From Palsa-883 sp035486355 (GTDB lineage: Bacteria; Pseudomonadota; Alphaproteobacteria; Acetobacterales; Acetobacteraceae), in the NCBI GenBank assembly GCA_035486355.1, contig DATHNE010000009.1, positions 48,723 through 112,722 on the forward strand: DNA of 64,000 nucleotides, given 5' to 3'. The notes under the pieces are model-generated. The model ran no database searches. It saw only the letters and a program-made list of their open reading frames with translations, and was not told where the DNA came from. The position numbers and the translations under genes are program-made. Positions 26,758-34,386 of the stretch are shown here, piece by piece (the first letter of the stretch is position 1; every line of letters begins with the position of its first letter).

Positions 26758-27675
26758 TCAACCGCCGAGGATCGTCCCTACCGCCACGCCGGCCTCGGTC
26801 GCCGCGGCCTTCTTGCCACCTTCGGGACGAATACGACCGATCTCGATGAAGCCGCCCTGGCAATGCACGATGACGCTGCCGCCATTGTGCGCCACGACCT
26901 CGCCAAGTTTCTTGCCCTTCACTTCGGAGAATGTGCGGGCGATGCGTTTGCGCGCGTCGTACAGAAACAGCTTGCGCCCCTCATGCGTCGTCCACGCGCC
27001 AGGCGCCGGATCACAGCCACGGATCACATTATAGGTGTGGTCGATAAAGCTCGCCCAATGCACCTGCGATTCCGCGGCGCGAATGATGCCTTCATATCCC
27101 GCCTCCGGCTCGTATTGCGCCAGCGCCGGCGCTTTGCCGGCCACCACGAGATCCGCCACTTCCACTAGCGCGGCCACACCCATCGGGAAAATCTTGCCGA
27201 AATACAACGACCCGAGTGTGTCCTCGGCTGCGATCTGCACCGCGCGCGTCAGGATGACGGGCCCCTCGTCCAACCCATCGGTCGGACGGAAGATGCTGAA
27301 GCCGGTTTCGCGGCGCCCGGCCATGATCGCCCAGCTCATCGACGACGCGCCGCGATGCATCGGCAGCAGGCTCGGATGGAACTGGATGGTGCCAAACTTC
27401 GGGATGTTGACAAAATCCTGCGGCGCGAACTGCGTGACATAGGCCATCACGCCGATCTCGACATTGGCCGCGCGCATCGCCTCTTGCGCCGCCGGGTCGG
27501 TGAGCTTGGGAAACTGATGCACCGTCACGCCACGCGCCTCGGCGGCGAGGCGCAGCGGATCGGGACGTCCGGTCTCTGGTGCACAGAACACCGCGGCCAC
27601 TTCATCGCCCCGGTTGAGGAACGCGTCCAACGCGGCCTTACCGAAATCCTGCTGTCCGATGATGGCGATACGCAT
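26758..27675 (-). CDS. Formyltransferase-fold protein, like the hydrolase domain of 10-formyltetrahydrofolate dehydrogenase
   Basis: A 305-residue protein with an N-terminal formyl-transferase domain (MRIAIIGQQDFGKAALDAFL) and a C-terminal OB-like domain. It resembles Fmt, but the active-site stretch GTIQFHPSLLPMHRGASSMS, then GFSIFRPTDGLDEGPVIL, and PGAWTTHEGRKLFLYDA match the amino-terminal hydrolase domain of animal ALDH1L1 (10-formyl-THF dehydrogenase) better than tRNA formyltransferase. The dehydrogenase domain is absent. It may remove a formyl group from 10-formyl-THF or from another formyl donor. ATG 27675 opens the conserved fold; no strong ribosome binding site is seen. It lies upstream of hyuAB on the same strand, so a role in one-carbon release during hydantoin- or amide-type catabolism is possible. 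Confidence 0.75.
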   Translation of the reverse strand: MRIAIIGQQDFGKAALDAFLNRGDEVAAVFCAPETGRPDPLRLAAEARGVTVHQFPKLTDPAAQEAMRAANVEIGVMAYVTQFAPQDFVNIPKFGTIQFHPSLLPMHRGASSMSWAIMAGRRETGFSIFRPTDGLDEGPVILTRAVQIAAEDTLGSLYFGKIFPMGVAALVEVADLVVAGKAPALAQYEPEAGYEGIIRAAESQVHWASFIDHTYNVIRGCDPAPGAWTTHEGRKLFLYDARKRIARTFSEVKGKKLGEVVAHNGGSVIVHCQGGFIEIGRIRPEGGKKAAATEAGVAVGTILGG

Positions 27676-27788
27676 GCGACGGCCTCCACTGCGTTTTTGG
27701 TTCGGCGCGCAGCATGCATGCGGGCGAAGCCTCGGCAAGACCCCCACTCCTCGCCCTGTATTGGCCGGAGCCGAGGACGCGCGGCAGG

Positions 27789-28223
27789 ATGTCGGCCATG
27801 AGCATCGACGACCTGCCCGACGAGGCGATTCGCGCCATCCTTGGCGCGCCACGGCGCATCGCGCTGATTGGCGCCTCGGCGAAGCCCTGGCGTGATTCGC
27901 ATCATGTGATGGGCTTCTTGTTGCGGCAGGGCCATCGCGTAATGCCGGTCAATCCTCATCTGGCCGGCCAATCGATCCATGGCCAAGCCGTGGTGGCCGG
28001 CCTTGATGACGCCACGCCGCTGGAAATGGTCGATATCTTCCGCGCCAGCCAGCACGTCAGCGGCATCGTGGACGAGGCGATCCTCCTCGGCGCGCGGATC
28101 GTTTGGATGCAACTCGGCGTCATCGACGCGCAAGCCGCGGATCGGGCGCGCACCGCCGGGATAACCGTGGTAATGGACCGCTGCCCGGCGATCGAAGCGC
28201 GGCGTCTGGGGCCGGGCCATTGA
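27789..28223 (+). CDS. CoA-binding domain protein (YccU family)
   Basis: A 144-residue cytoplasmic Rossmann-fold protein. GAPRRIALIGASAKPWRDSH is the typical CoA-binding start, followed by GHRVMPVNPHLAGQSIHGQ and GARIVWMQLGVIDAQAADRA; its C-terminus VVMDRCPAIEARRL carries the family's conserved M-x-CP-IE motif. The biochemical role of the family is not established; it binds CoA or a similar nucleotide. ATG 27789 was chosen to fit the ~140-residue family length (27798 is a second possibility). It is divergent from the formyl-THF-hydrolase-like gene, with 113 bases between the starts. Confidence 0.85.
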   Translation: MSAMSIDDLPDEAIRAILGAPRRIALIGASAKPWRDSHHVMGFLLRQGHRVMPVNPHLAGQSIHGQAVVAGLDDATPLEMVDIFRASQHVSGIVDEAILLGARIVWMQLGVIDAQAADRARTAGITVVMDRCPAIEARRLGPGH

Positions 28224-28296
28224 AGCCTGCCAGGCGGCGCGCCACATCGCGGGCCGATCACGGTCAACACCGATAGCCCCGAAGGGGTGCCACATA

Positions 28297-29145
28297 ATGA
28301 CCAACGAAGAACGCGACATCATTGCCAATTTCCTCGCCCGCGTGGGCGGTGCGGCGCAGCAGAGCCAGACCCCATGGGGCGGGTCGGTGCCTGCCACCAC
28401 GCAACCGGCGCTGCCGCCGGTTGACCGTGAGGCGGATACCTTCATCAGTGAACTGTTCAACCGCTATCCAGAGGCACGCTACCGGCTGACCCAGCTCGCC
28501 TTCGTGCAGGAGCACGCCCTGGCCGAGGCGCAGAATCGGATCCAACGGCTGGAAGCGGATCTGCAGCAGGCGCGCCAGGTGCAACCGCAGCAGGCGCCGC
28601 AGCCGCAGCAGGGCGGCGGGTTTTTGGGCGGGCTGTTCGGCGGCGGCCAGCGTCCGGCGGCGGCGCCTCCGTCCCCAGCATGGAACCAGGGCGCGCCGCC
28701 GCCACAACCGCAATACGCACCGCCCCCGCCCCAATACGCGCCGGGCAATCAGCCCGGGATGTTCCAACGTAGCGGATCCGGGTTCCTTGGCTCGGCGCTG
28801 ACCACCGCGGCGGGTGTGGCCGGAGGGTTGGTGGTCGGCAACGCGCTGATGGGGCTGTTCTCGCCGCACCCGACATACGGGGGTGGCTTTGGCGGCGGGA
28901 TGGCGCCGATGGGCGGCAGCCCCTGGGGGGCGCCAGGTGGCACGCCTGAGCAGGGCAATGTCGATCAGGGGAACTGGGACAACAACGGCGCCGCAGCCCC
29001 TGACCAAGGCTCCGTCGACCAAGGCTCCGTCGACCAAGGGACCTGGGACCAGCCCGACAGCTCAAGCAGCGACCCTGGCAGCTTTGACACCGGCGGCGGT
29101 GGGTTCGATTCCGGCGGCGGTGGATCGGACGACTCGCTGTTCTGA
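28297..29145 (+). CDS. DUF2076 family protein with low-complexity tail
   Basis: A 282-residue protein. The N-terminus (MTNEERDIIANFLARVGGAA, then DREADTFISELFNRYPEARY and LAFVQEHALAEAQNRIQRLE) is the DUF2076 region, with a short coiled coil. A Gln/Pro/Gly linker carrying GGGFLGGLFGGG follows, then one hydrophobic glycine-rich segment (GFLGSALTTAAGVAGGLVVG), and an acidic tail with tandem SVDQG units, encoded by 15-bp direct repeats at 29002-29031, ending in SGGGGSDDSLF. Function is unknown; family members are said to be periplasmic or membrane-associated, but no signal peptide is seen. The start is preceded by CCCCGAAGGGG, so the ribosome binding site AGGGG can pair in a small hairpin. Confidence 0.75.
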   Translation: MTNEERDIIANFLARVGGAAQQSQTPWGGSVPATTQPALPPVDREADTFISELFNRYPEARYRLTQLAFVQEHALAEAQNRIQRLEADLQQARQVQPQQAPQPQQGGGFLGGLFGGGQRPAAAPPSPAWNQGAPPPQPQYAPPPPQYAPGNQPGMFQRSGSGFLGSALTTAAGVAGGLVVGNALMGLFSPHPTYGGGFGGGMAPMGGSPWGAPGGTPEQGNVDQGNWDNNGAAAPDQGSVDQGSVDQGTWDQPDSSSSDPGSFDTGGGGFDSGGGGSDDSLF

Positions 29146-29183
29146 CGCACGATAGGCGCGCGCCGCACCCTGCCGCCAATAGA

Positions 29184-30449
29184 TCAGGCGCCAGGGGCGT
29201 CAGGGGTGGTCGGCGCCGGGGCCAGCATCTGGCTGGTGCCGCCGCGCTGAATTTGGAACACCGCCAAACCCCGGCGGGCCTGTCCGTCTGGCTGGAGAGC
29301 GAGCCAACCATCCACACCGGCGAAGCCGTTGGGCTGCGCTAAAGCGCCCGCGCTGTAGCCGCCGTGACCGGCCAGCACACGCGCAATCGCCGCCGCGTCA
29401 AAAGCGAGATCTGACAAAGGCGGCGGGGCCGTGCCGTACTTGGCCGTATAGGCCTGCTCGAACGGCGCGCGCGCCGTCGAATCCGGGGCCGCATACCAGG
29501 CACCAATGATCTGCCCGCTGCCGCTGCCATTATTGGCCCAGAGGGCCGGGCCGAGGATGCGCACCAGCGAGGCGTCGATGTCGTAATACGGCAGCACCGC
29601 GGCAATCTCGGCGAGATGTTCGCCAGTATCACCGAGTAGCAGGGCGTCGAAGGGCGGCGGCGGGATCGGTTGACGGGTGAGTTCCTGTGCCTTGCGGCGT
29701 CCGTCCGCGGTCCCCTCGGCACGGGCCGCGCGGATCTGCGCGTCGATCGGCCCGCGGCGATGGGCGAAATCCGACAGGTCGCGCGCGGTCTCGTTGATGC
29801 TGCCCATCGTCGGTTCGTATTGGCGGATATCGGGCGGCGGCAGGCTGCGCGCGGCCGCAGCCTGACCCAGGGCCGTCGCCATGGCCTGGCCGAAACCGCT
29901 GTTCGGCAGCAGCGCGGCGATACGGGTCTTGCCGTCGCCCTGCACCGCCGTCACGAGCCGGCGCACCTGCTGGCCGGGCGTGATGCCCAGCACCCAGACA
30001 CCTGGCTGCGCCTGCGCGGGATCGTTGGTGAACGCCAGGACGGAGATGCCAGCGGCGCGCGCGACCGGCGCGACCGCGGCCGTCTCCGCGGAGGTCAAAG
30101 GTCCCAGGATCAGGCTATCGCTCGATGCAATCGCGGCGCGGGCCGCCGCCGCCGCACCGTCCGGGGTGCCGCCGGTATCCTTGACGTCCAGCGCCGGCGC
30201 ACCGGGCGCGTCGAGCGCCAGCTTGGCGGCCTGAAGCATGGCCTGGCCGAGATCCGCATGCGGCCCGGACAGCGGCAGCAGGATCGCAACCTGGCCAGAT
30301 CCAGCGGTGGGCGCGGATGCGCCGCCCTGATACGCTTGCGATGACGGCGTCAGGGCGACGGGCTGACCGAAGTACGATCCGCCATAACCGCCCGTGCAGC
30401 CGGCCAGCGCCAGCGTGCCCAGCAGGAGTACGAATGCCCGACGAAGCAT
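29184..30449 (-). CDS. LppC/LpoA-type lipoprotein (penicillin-binding protein activator, periplasmic-binding fold)
   Basis: A ~421-residue lipoprotein with the signal MLRRAFVLLLGTLALAGC (lipobox LAGC). The mature part is a type I periplasmic-binding fold (VAILLPLSGPHADLGQAMLQ; ASSDSLILGPLTSAETAAVA; DALLLGDTGEHLAEIAAVLP), as in LivJ and in LpoA/YraM, which activates penicillin-binding proteins. In many alphaproteobacteria this gene is divergent from rsmI, as here, which supports the assignment. Two starts are possible: 30449 has GGGAG about 12 bases upstream, and 30461 has it directly adjacent, which is too close. Either way its 5' end overlaps the 5' end of rsmI on the opposite strand. Confidence 0.8.
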   Translation of the reverse strand: MLRRAFVLLLGTLALAGCTGGYGGSYFGQPVALTPSSQAYQGGASAPTAGSGQVAILLPLSGPHADLGQAMLQAAKLALDAPGAPALDVKDTGGTPDGAAAAARAAIASSDSLILGPLTSAETAAVAPVARAAGISVLAFTNDPAQAQPGVWVLGITPGQQVRRLVTAVQGDGKTRIAALLPNSGFGQAMATALGQAAAARSLPPPDIRQYEPTMGSINETARDLSDFAHRRGPIDAQIRAARAEGTADGRRKAQELTRQPIPPPPFDALLLGDTGEHLAEIAAVLPYYDIDASLVRILGPALWANNGSGSGQIIGAWYAAPDSTARAPFEQAYTAKYGTAPPPLSDLAFDAAAIARVLAGHGGYSAGALAQPNGFAGVDGWLALQPDGQARRGLAVFQIQRGGTSQMLAPAPTTPDAPGA

Positions 30450-31351
30450 GTGGCGTGTCATCTCCCGACGATCCGGCTGACCGACCATCCGGTTCGGCCG
30501 CCGGCCTTGTGCTGGTTTCCACGCCGATCGGCAACCTCGGCGATGTGAGTGCGCGCGCTTGCGCGGCGTTGGCCGCTGCCGATGTGGTGCTGTGCGAGGA
30601 CACCCGCCACACGGCGCGGTTGCTGGGGGCGTTGGGTATCAGTGCACGGCTGCAGGCGCTGCATGAGCACAATGAGGATGCGGCAATTCCGGCGGTATTG
30701 CGGCGGCTGATCGAGGGGCAACGAATTGCCTTGGTCTCCGACGCGGGAACCCCCCTGGTGTCTGATCCCGGCTTCCGCCTGACCCGCGCGGCCATCGCGG
30801 CCGGCGTGCCGGTGACGGCAATCCCTGGCGCAAATGCGGCGCTGACGGCACTCGTTCTGTCGGGACTGCCGCCCTTGCCCTACCTGATGTTTGGCTTTCC
30901 GCCGCCCCGATCGGCCGCGCGGCAGGCCGAGTTTGGCCGGTTGCGCGCGGCGGAGCGGGCGGGCCTATCGGCCACGCTGATCTGGCACGAGGCGCCGCAT
31001 CGGCTGGTGGAGACGTTGGAAGACATGGTGCGTGCGTTCGGAGACCGGCCGGCCGCGGTGGCACGCGAGCTGACCAAGAAGTTCGAGGAGGTCCGCCGCG
31101 CATCGTTACCTGACCTGGCCGCGTACTACGCCGGCCATGTGGCGCGGGGCGAGATCACCGTGCTGGTCGGTCCGCCGGCGCCGGAGCAGGAAGACGCGGA
31201 GGATCTCGACGGACGGCTGCGCGCGGCGCTGGCAGGTCACAGCGTGAAAGACGCCGCGGCGTTGGTCACTGCTGCGACCGGCCTGCCGCGGAGACTGGTC
31301 TATGCGCGGGCATTGGCACTCGCTGGCGGTGAGGCCGATCACTCCCCGTAG
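30434..31351 (+). CDS. rsmI: 16S rRNA (cytidine-1402-2'-O)-methyltransferase RsmI
   Basis: A 305-residue SAM-dependent tetrapyrrole-methylase-fold enzyme that 2'-O-methylates C1402 in the ribosomal P site. Motifs are complete: LVSTPIGNLGDVSARA, VVLCEDTRHTARLLGALG, RIALVSDAGTPLVSDPGFRL, VTAIPGANAALTALVLSGLP, and YLMFGFPPPRSAARQAEF. ATG 30434 has AGGAG 5 bases upstream. Its first bases overlap the start of the divergent LppC-like gene by 16-28 bases, and its last 13 bases overlap the 3' end of the convergent serine hydrolase gene. Confidence 0.93.
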   Translation: MPDEACGVSSPDDPADRPSGSAAGLVLVSTPIGNLGDVSARACAALAAADVVLCEDTRHTARLLGALGISARLQALHEHNEDAAIPAVLRRLIEGQRIALVSDAGTPLVSDPGFRLTRAAIAAGVPVTAIPGANAALTALVLSGLPPLPYLMFGFPPPRSAARQAEFGRLRAAERAGLSATLIWHEAPHRLVETLEDMVRAFGDRPAAVARELTKKFEEVRRASLPDLAAYYAGHVARGEITVLVGPPAPEQEDAEDLDGRLRAALAGHSVKDAAALVTAATGLPRRLVYARALALAGGEADHSP

Positions 31352-32643
31352 CGCTGCACCAAGGCCTCCCACAGGGCGAGCGCTTCCGCGCGACTGCCGG
31401 TCGGCGCGACCTGCGCGGCCGTCTGCACCATTACGAGATGCGACTTTGGATCAACGTAAATGGACTGCCCGTGGACGCCGAGGAAGGCAAACTGCCGCCG
31501 TGGACCAGGAAACAGCCAGAGCTGATAGCCATAGCCGAAATAGCGCGTGGCATGGCCAGGCGCGAAGGGGCTGTCGAGTGATACTGTCGTGGCATCCGTG
31601 AGCCATGCACGCGGAATGATCTGCCGTCCGCCCAGCGCGCCATCGTGTGCCAGCAGGAGCCCGAGCCGCGCCCAGTCGCGCAACACGGCGTTGAAGCAAC
31701 AGTAGGCGACCTCCTGGGCGCCAGTGTCGATCGTCCACGTTGCGTCAGCCTCGGCACCCATTGGTTGCCAGATGCGGCTTTGCAGATAGGCGGCAGCCGG
31801 CATCCCAACCGCGCGGGTCAAGACGAGACCGAGCACTTCAGTCTGCACTCCGCCATAATTGAACTTTGTATCCGGCGGCACTGCCCGTGTGTTGAACATG
31901 GCCACGGCATGCGCCGCGTCCTGGCCGGACTGCGTGAACAGCACGCGGCTCAGCTTGAAGTTGTCCGCGGTGGTGTCGACGTAATCCTCGCGGAACGCAA
32001 CGCCTGATGCCATGTGCAACAACGCCCGCAGACTGGTGCCACCGAAAGCGGTGCCTGCGAGCTCCGGCACGTAGCGCTCGGCCAGATCGTCAACAGAATG
32101 AATATGTCCCTCGCTGATCGCAATGCCAATCAACATCGCCACGATCGTCTTCGCCATTGATTGCGACGTCAGCCGGTCCTGGTCGGTTCGCCCGTACTGG
32201 TAGTGCTCGAACAGGATGGTGTCGTCGCGCGCGAGCAACAGGCCGGTGACCGGGGTGTGCGCCAGGTAATCCCGTAGCGTGTCTCCGGCGCGGCGGTACT
32301 GGAAATCCAGGCTGATCTCCTGCGCCGCGCGACGCAGTGGTGCAGGAGCCGGGGCTTTCGCGACCAAATAGTACGGCCAGATGCGATCAAAATGGCTGAA
32401 TGTGCCAACCATGTTGATTTGCGTCGGTGGCACGCGACCGCCGACCGGATAGCCCTCGGCGGCGCCGAACGCCGCGGCATCCGGCCCATCCGGCGAGAAA
32501 ACTGGACCCGCATCGGCCAGGGCCCAGGTGGACCGGCTCAGCAGGAGCAGCAGAAGGCAGGCCCCCGGCCGCGCGCCGATCCTGCCTCTGGTGTGATCAG
32601 GGGGATTGCTGTCTCGATATGTTATATTATAACATTTCCTCAT
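31339..32643 (-). CDS. Secreted serine hydrolase of the beta-lactamase class C / EstB-NylB family
   Basis: A ~434-residue protein with a leucine-rich signal segment (GACLLLLLLSRSTWALADAG). The nucleophile motif SxxK is in LTSQSMAKTIVAMLIGIAIS, the Tyr motif is in KFNYGGVQTEVLGL, and HGQ near the C-terminus takes the place of KTG, as in esterases and aminohexanoate-dimer hydrolases rather than true beta-lactamases. The substrate is unknown. The 5' end is unclear: ATG 32643 gives a long n-region and no ribosome binding site, and codons 3-9 lie in the Zur-type palindrome. No usual start codon occurs between the palindrome and the signal segment. The 3' end overlaps rsmI. Confidence 0.75.
   Translation of the reverse strand: MRKCYNITYRDSNPPDHTRGRIGARPGACLLLLLLSRSTWALADAGPVFSPDGPDAAAFGAAEGYPVGGRVPPTQINMVGTFSHFDRIWPYYLVAKAPAPAPLRRAAQEISLDFQYRRAGDTLRDYLAHTPVTGLLLARDDTILFEHYQYGRTDQDRLTSQSMAKTIVAMLIGIAISEGHIHSVDDLAERYVPELAGTAFGGTSLRALLHMASGVAFREDYVDTTADNFKLSRVLFTQSGQDAAHAVAMFNTRAVPPDTKFNYGGVQTEVLGLVLTRAVGMPAAAYLQSRIWQPMGAEADATWTIDTGAQEVAYCCFNAVLRDWARLGLLLAHDGALGGRQIIPRAWLTDATTVSLDSPFAPGHATRYFGYGYQLWLFPGPRRQFAFLGVHGQSIYVDPKSHLVMVQTAAQVAPTGSRAEALALWEALVQRYGE
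32606..32635 (+). promoter_or_regulatory. znuA promoter with Zur-type operator (ATGTTATATTATAACAT)
   Basis: Bases 32619-32635 are a perfect 17-bp inverted repeat (ATGTTATA, T, TATAACAT), in an otherwise GC-rich region. It matches the TGTTATA/TATAACA pattern of proteobacterial Zur sites. On the plus strand TTGCTG (32606-32611) and TATAAC (32628-32633) have 16 bases between them, so the operator lies over the -10 of a promoter that starts znuACB, whose ATG is 34 bases downstream with GAGGA before it. Zinc-dependent repression of znuACB follows naturally. The site also covers the first codons of the divergent hydrolase gene. Confidence 0.8.
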
Positions 32644-32668
32644 CACGACACCACACTGAGGAATTCCC

Positions 32669-33547
32669 ATGCGAACCTACCGGATCGCCATCGGCCTGGC
32701 ACTGGGCCTGGGCTTGGCGTCACCCGTCCTGGCGCAGCCAGCTGCGCCGCCGGTCACCATCGTCGCGGCAGAGAATTTCTACGGCGACGTGGCCCAGCAG
32801 ATCGGCGGCGCCGACGTCCGCGTGACCAGCATCCTGAGCAACCCCGACCAAGATCCGCATCTGTTCGAGGCGAGCCCGTCGGTGGCACGGGCCATCTCCG
32901 CCGCCCGCATCGTGGTCTACAGCGGCATCGACTACGACCCGTGGATGGAGACGTTGCTGAAGGCAACGCGCGCGACCGATCGGCAGGTGATTGTCGTGGC
33001 GTCGCTACTCGGCCGGAAAACCGGCGACAACCCGCATATCTGGTACGACCCGGCCACGATGTTGGCTTACGCAAAGGCCCTGGCGACGGCGTTGGCCGCC
33101 GATGATCCCGCTCACGCATCGGATTATGCCGCGCGTGACGCGCAGTTCGCAGCCTCCATCACGCCGATCCAAACCAGGATCGCGGCGCTGCGCCAGCGTC
33201 TGGCCGGCACGCCGGTCACCGCGACAGAGCCTGTATTCGGCTATATGTTCGCCGCACTCGGCATGCAGGTGCGCAACCTCTCGTTCCAAATGGCGGTGAT
33301 GAACAACACAGAGCCCAGCGCAGCCGACGTCGCAGCGTTCGAGCGGGACCTGAAACGACATGTGGTGGGGCTGATGGTCTACAACGCGCAGGCCTCCGAC
33401 CCGATTGCGGCCCGCATGGAGCGTCTTGCCAAGGCGGGACACGTGCCAATCGTGGGCGCCAGCGAAACGGAGCCCCCGGGCAAGACCTATCAGGCCTGGA
33501 TGTCGGACGAGTTGGACGACGTCGCCCGAGCGCTGCCACCGCACTGA
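32669..33547 (+). CDS. znuA: Zinc ABC transporter periplasmic binding protein
   Basis: A 292-residue cluster A-I binding protein with a cleavable signal peptide (MRTYRIAIGLALGLGLASPVLAQ, cut after VLA). His ligands are visible in QDPHLFEASPS and DNPHIWYDPATM. At the third ligand position the usual His is replaced: the sequence is TATEPVFGYMFAALG, with Glu. The last acidic ligand may come from VGASETEPPG. The His-rich flexible loop of E. coli ZnuA is missing. These features also occur in a subgroup of zinc/manganese binding proteins. Zinc is favoured by the Zur-type operator. The ATG has GAGGA 6 bases upstream. It is followed by znuC with a 1-base overlap (TGATG). Confidence 0.85.
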   Translation: MRTYRIAIGLALGLGLASPVLAQPAAPPVTIVAAENFYGDVAQQIGGADVRVTSILSNPDQDPHLFEASPSVARAISAARIVVYSGIDYDPWMETLLKATRATDRQVIVVASLLGRKTGDNPHIWYDPATMLAYAKALATALAADDPAHASDYAARDAQFAASITPIQTRIAALRQRLAGTPVTATEPVFGYMFAALGMQVRNLSFQMAVMNNTEPSAADVAAFERDLKRHVVGLMVYNAQASDPIAARMERLAKAGHVPIVGASETEPPGKTYQAWMSDELDDVARALPPH

Positions 33548-34386
33548 TGCGCGTGATCGAAGCCCAAGGCCTGACGCTGACACTCGGTGGCCGGACCGTG
33601 CTGAACGACGTGAGCCTGGCGATCGACAACGCCGAGTTCATCGGCGTGCTGGGTCCGAACGGTTCTGGCAAGACGACGTTGATGCGAGCAATCCTCGGGC
33701 TGATTCCACCGACCGCGGGGCGCATTCTTGTGCTGGGCACGCCGGCGGCGCGCGGCAACGCCGCGATCGGCTACATGCCGCAGATGCGCGGTGAGCTCGC
33801 CAGCAAGCGGCTGAGCGGCTGGGATTTCGTTGCCAGTGTGGTGCGCGGCCATCGGCTGGGTCTGCCGCTGCTCGACGCCGCCGGCAAACGCGAGGTGGCG
33901 TGGGCCCTGGAGATGGTGGACGCACGCGATCTGGCGCGCCGACCGCTGGCCGAAACCTCGGGCGGCGAGCGCCAGCGCCTGCTGCTGGCCCAGACCCTGG
34001 TGAGCCATCCCAAGCTGCTGCTGCTGGATGAACCTCTCATCAGCCTCGATCCGCATCACCAACAGGCGGTCGTGGACCTGGTGAAATCGCTGCAGGTGGA
34101 ACTGGGGATCGCCGTGCTGTTCAGCGCGCATGAGCTGAACCCGTTGCTCGGGGCGATTGATCGCGTGCTGTATCTGGGTGGCAGCCACGCAGCCTTAGGC
34201 ACGGTGGCCGAAGTGATCACCGGGCCGGTGCTGTCGCGCCTGTACGGTGCCGCGATCGACGTGGTGCATATCAGCGGCCGTATCTTCGTGATGTCCGGCG
34301 GACACGACATGGAGCACGCGGCGCATCGACACGATGACGATGAGGGCCTCGGTCACGACCACGGGGCGCAGCATCATCATGCTTGA
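33547..34386 (+). CDS. znuC: Zinc ABC transporter ATP-binding protein with a His-rich tail
   Basis: A 279-residue ABC ATPase. Walker A is GPNGSGKT, the signature is ETSGGERQRLLLAQTLVSHP and Walker B is LLLLDEPLISLD. The last ~28 residues (GGHDMEHAAHRHDDDEGLGH then DHGAQHHHA) hold nine His and several Asp, a likely zinc-binding, cytoplasmic tail. The gene overlaps znuA by one base and znuB by 8 bases, so the three proteins are translated together. Similar His-rich tails are seen in some ZnuC proteins and may sense or buffer incoming zinc. Confidence 0.9.
   Translation: MRVIEAQGLTLTLGGRTVLNDVSLAIDNAEFIGVLGPNGSGKTTLMRAILGLIPPTAGRILVLGTPAARGNAAIGYMPQMRGELASKRLSGWDFVASVVRGHRLGLPLLDAAGKREVAWALEMVDARDLARRPLAETSGGERQRLLLAQTLVSHPKLLLLDEPLISLDPHHQQAVVDLVKSLQVELGIAVLFSAHELNPLLGAIDRVLYLGGSHAALGTVAEVITGPVLSRLYGAAIDVVHISGRIFVMSGGHDMEHAAHRHDDDEGLGHDHGAQHHHA

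Noticed and set aside
24723..26849. 708-codon open frame on the plus strand opposite hyuA
   Set aside because: It mirrors hyuA; the translation is rich in Arg, His and Gln without any family pattern, as expected for the antisense frame of a GC-rich gene.
29002..29040. Short tandem repeats, considered as CRISPR or VNTR element
   Set aside because: They are 15-bp coding repeats (SVDQG) inside the DUF2076 gene with no spacers.
31339..32643. True class C beta-lactamase (antibiotic resistance)
   Set aside because: KTG is replaced by HGQ and the Tyr motif is YGG, which fits the esterase/NylB branch; a resistance role cannot be claimed.
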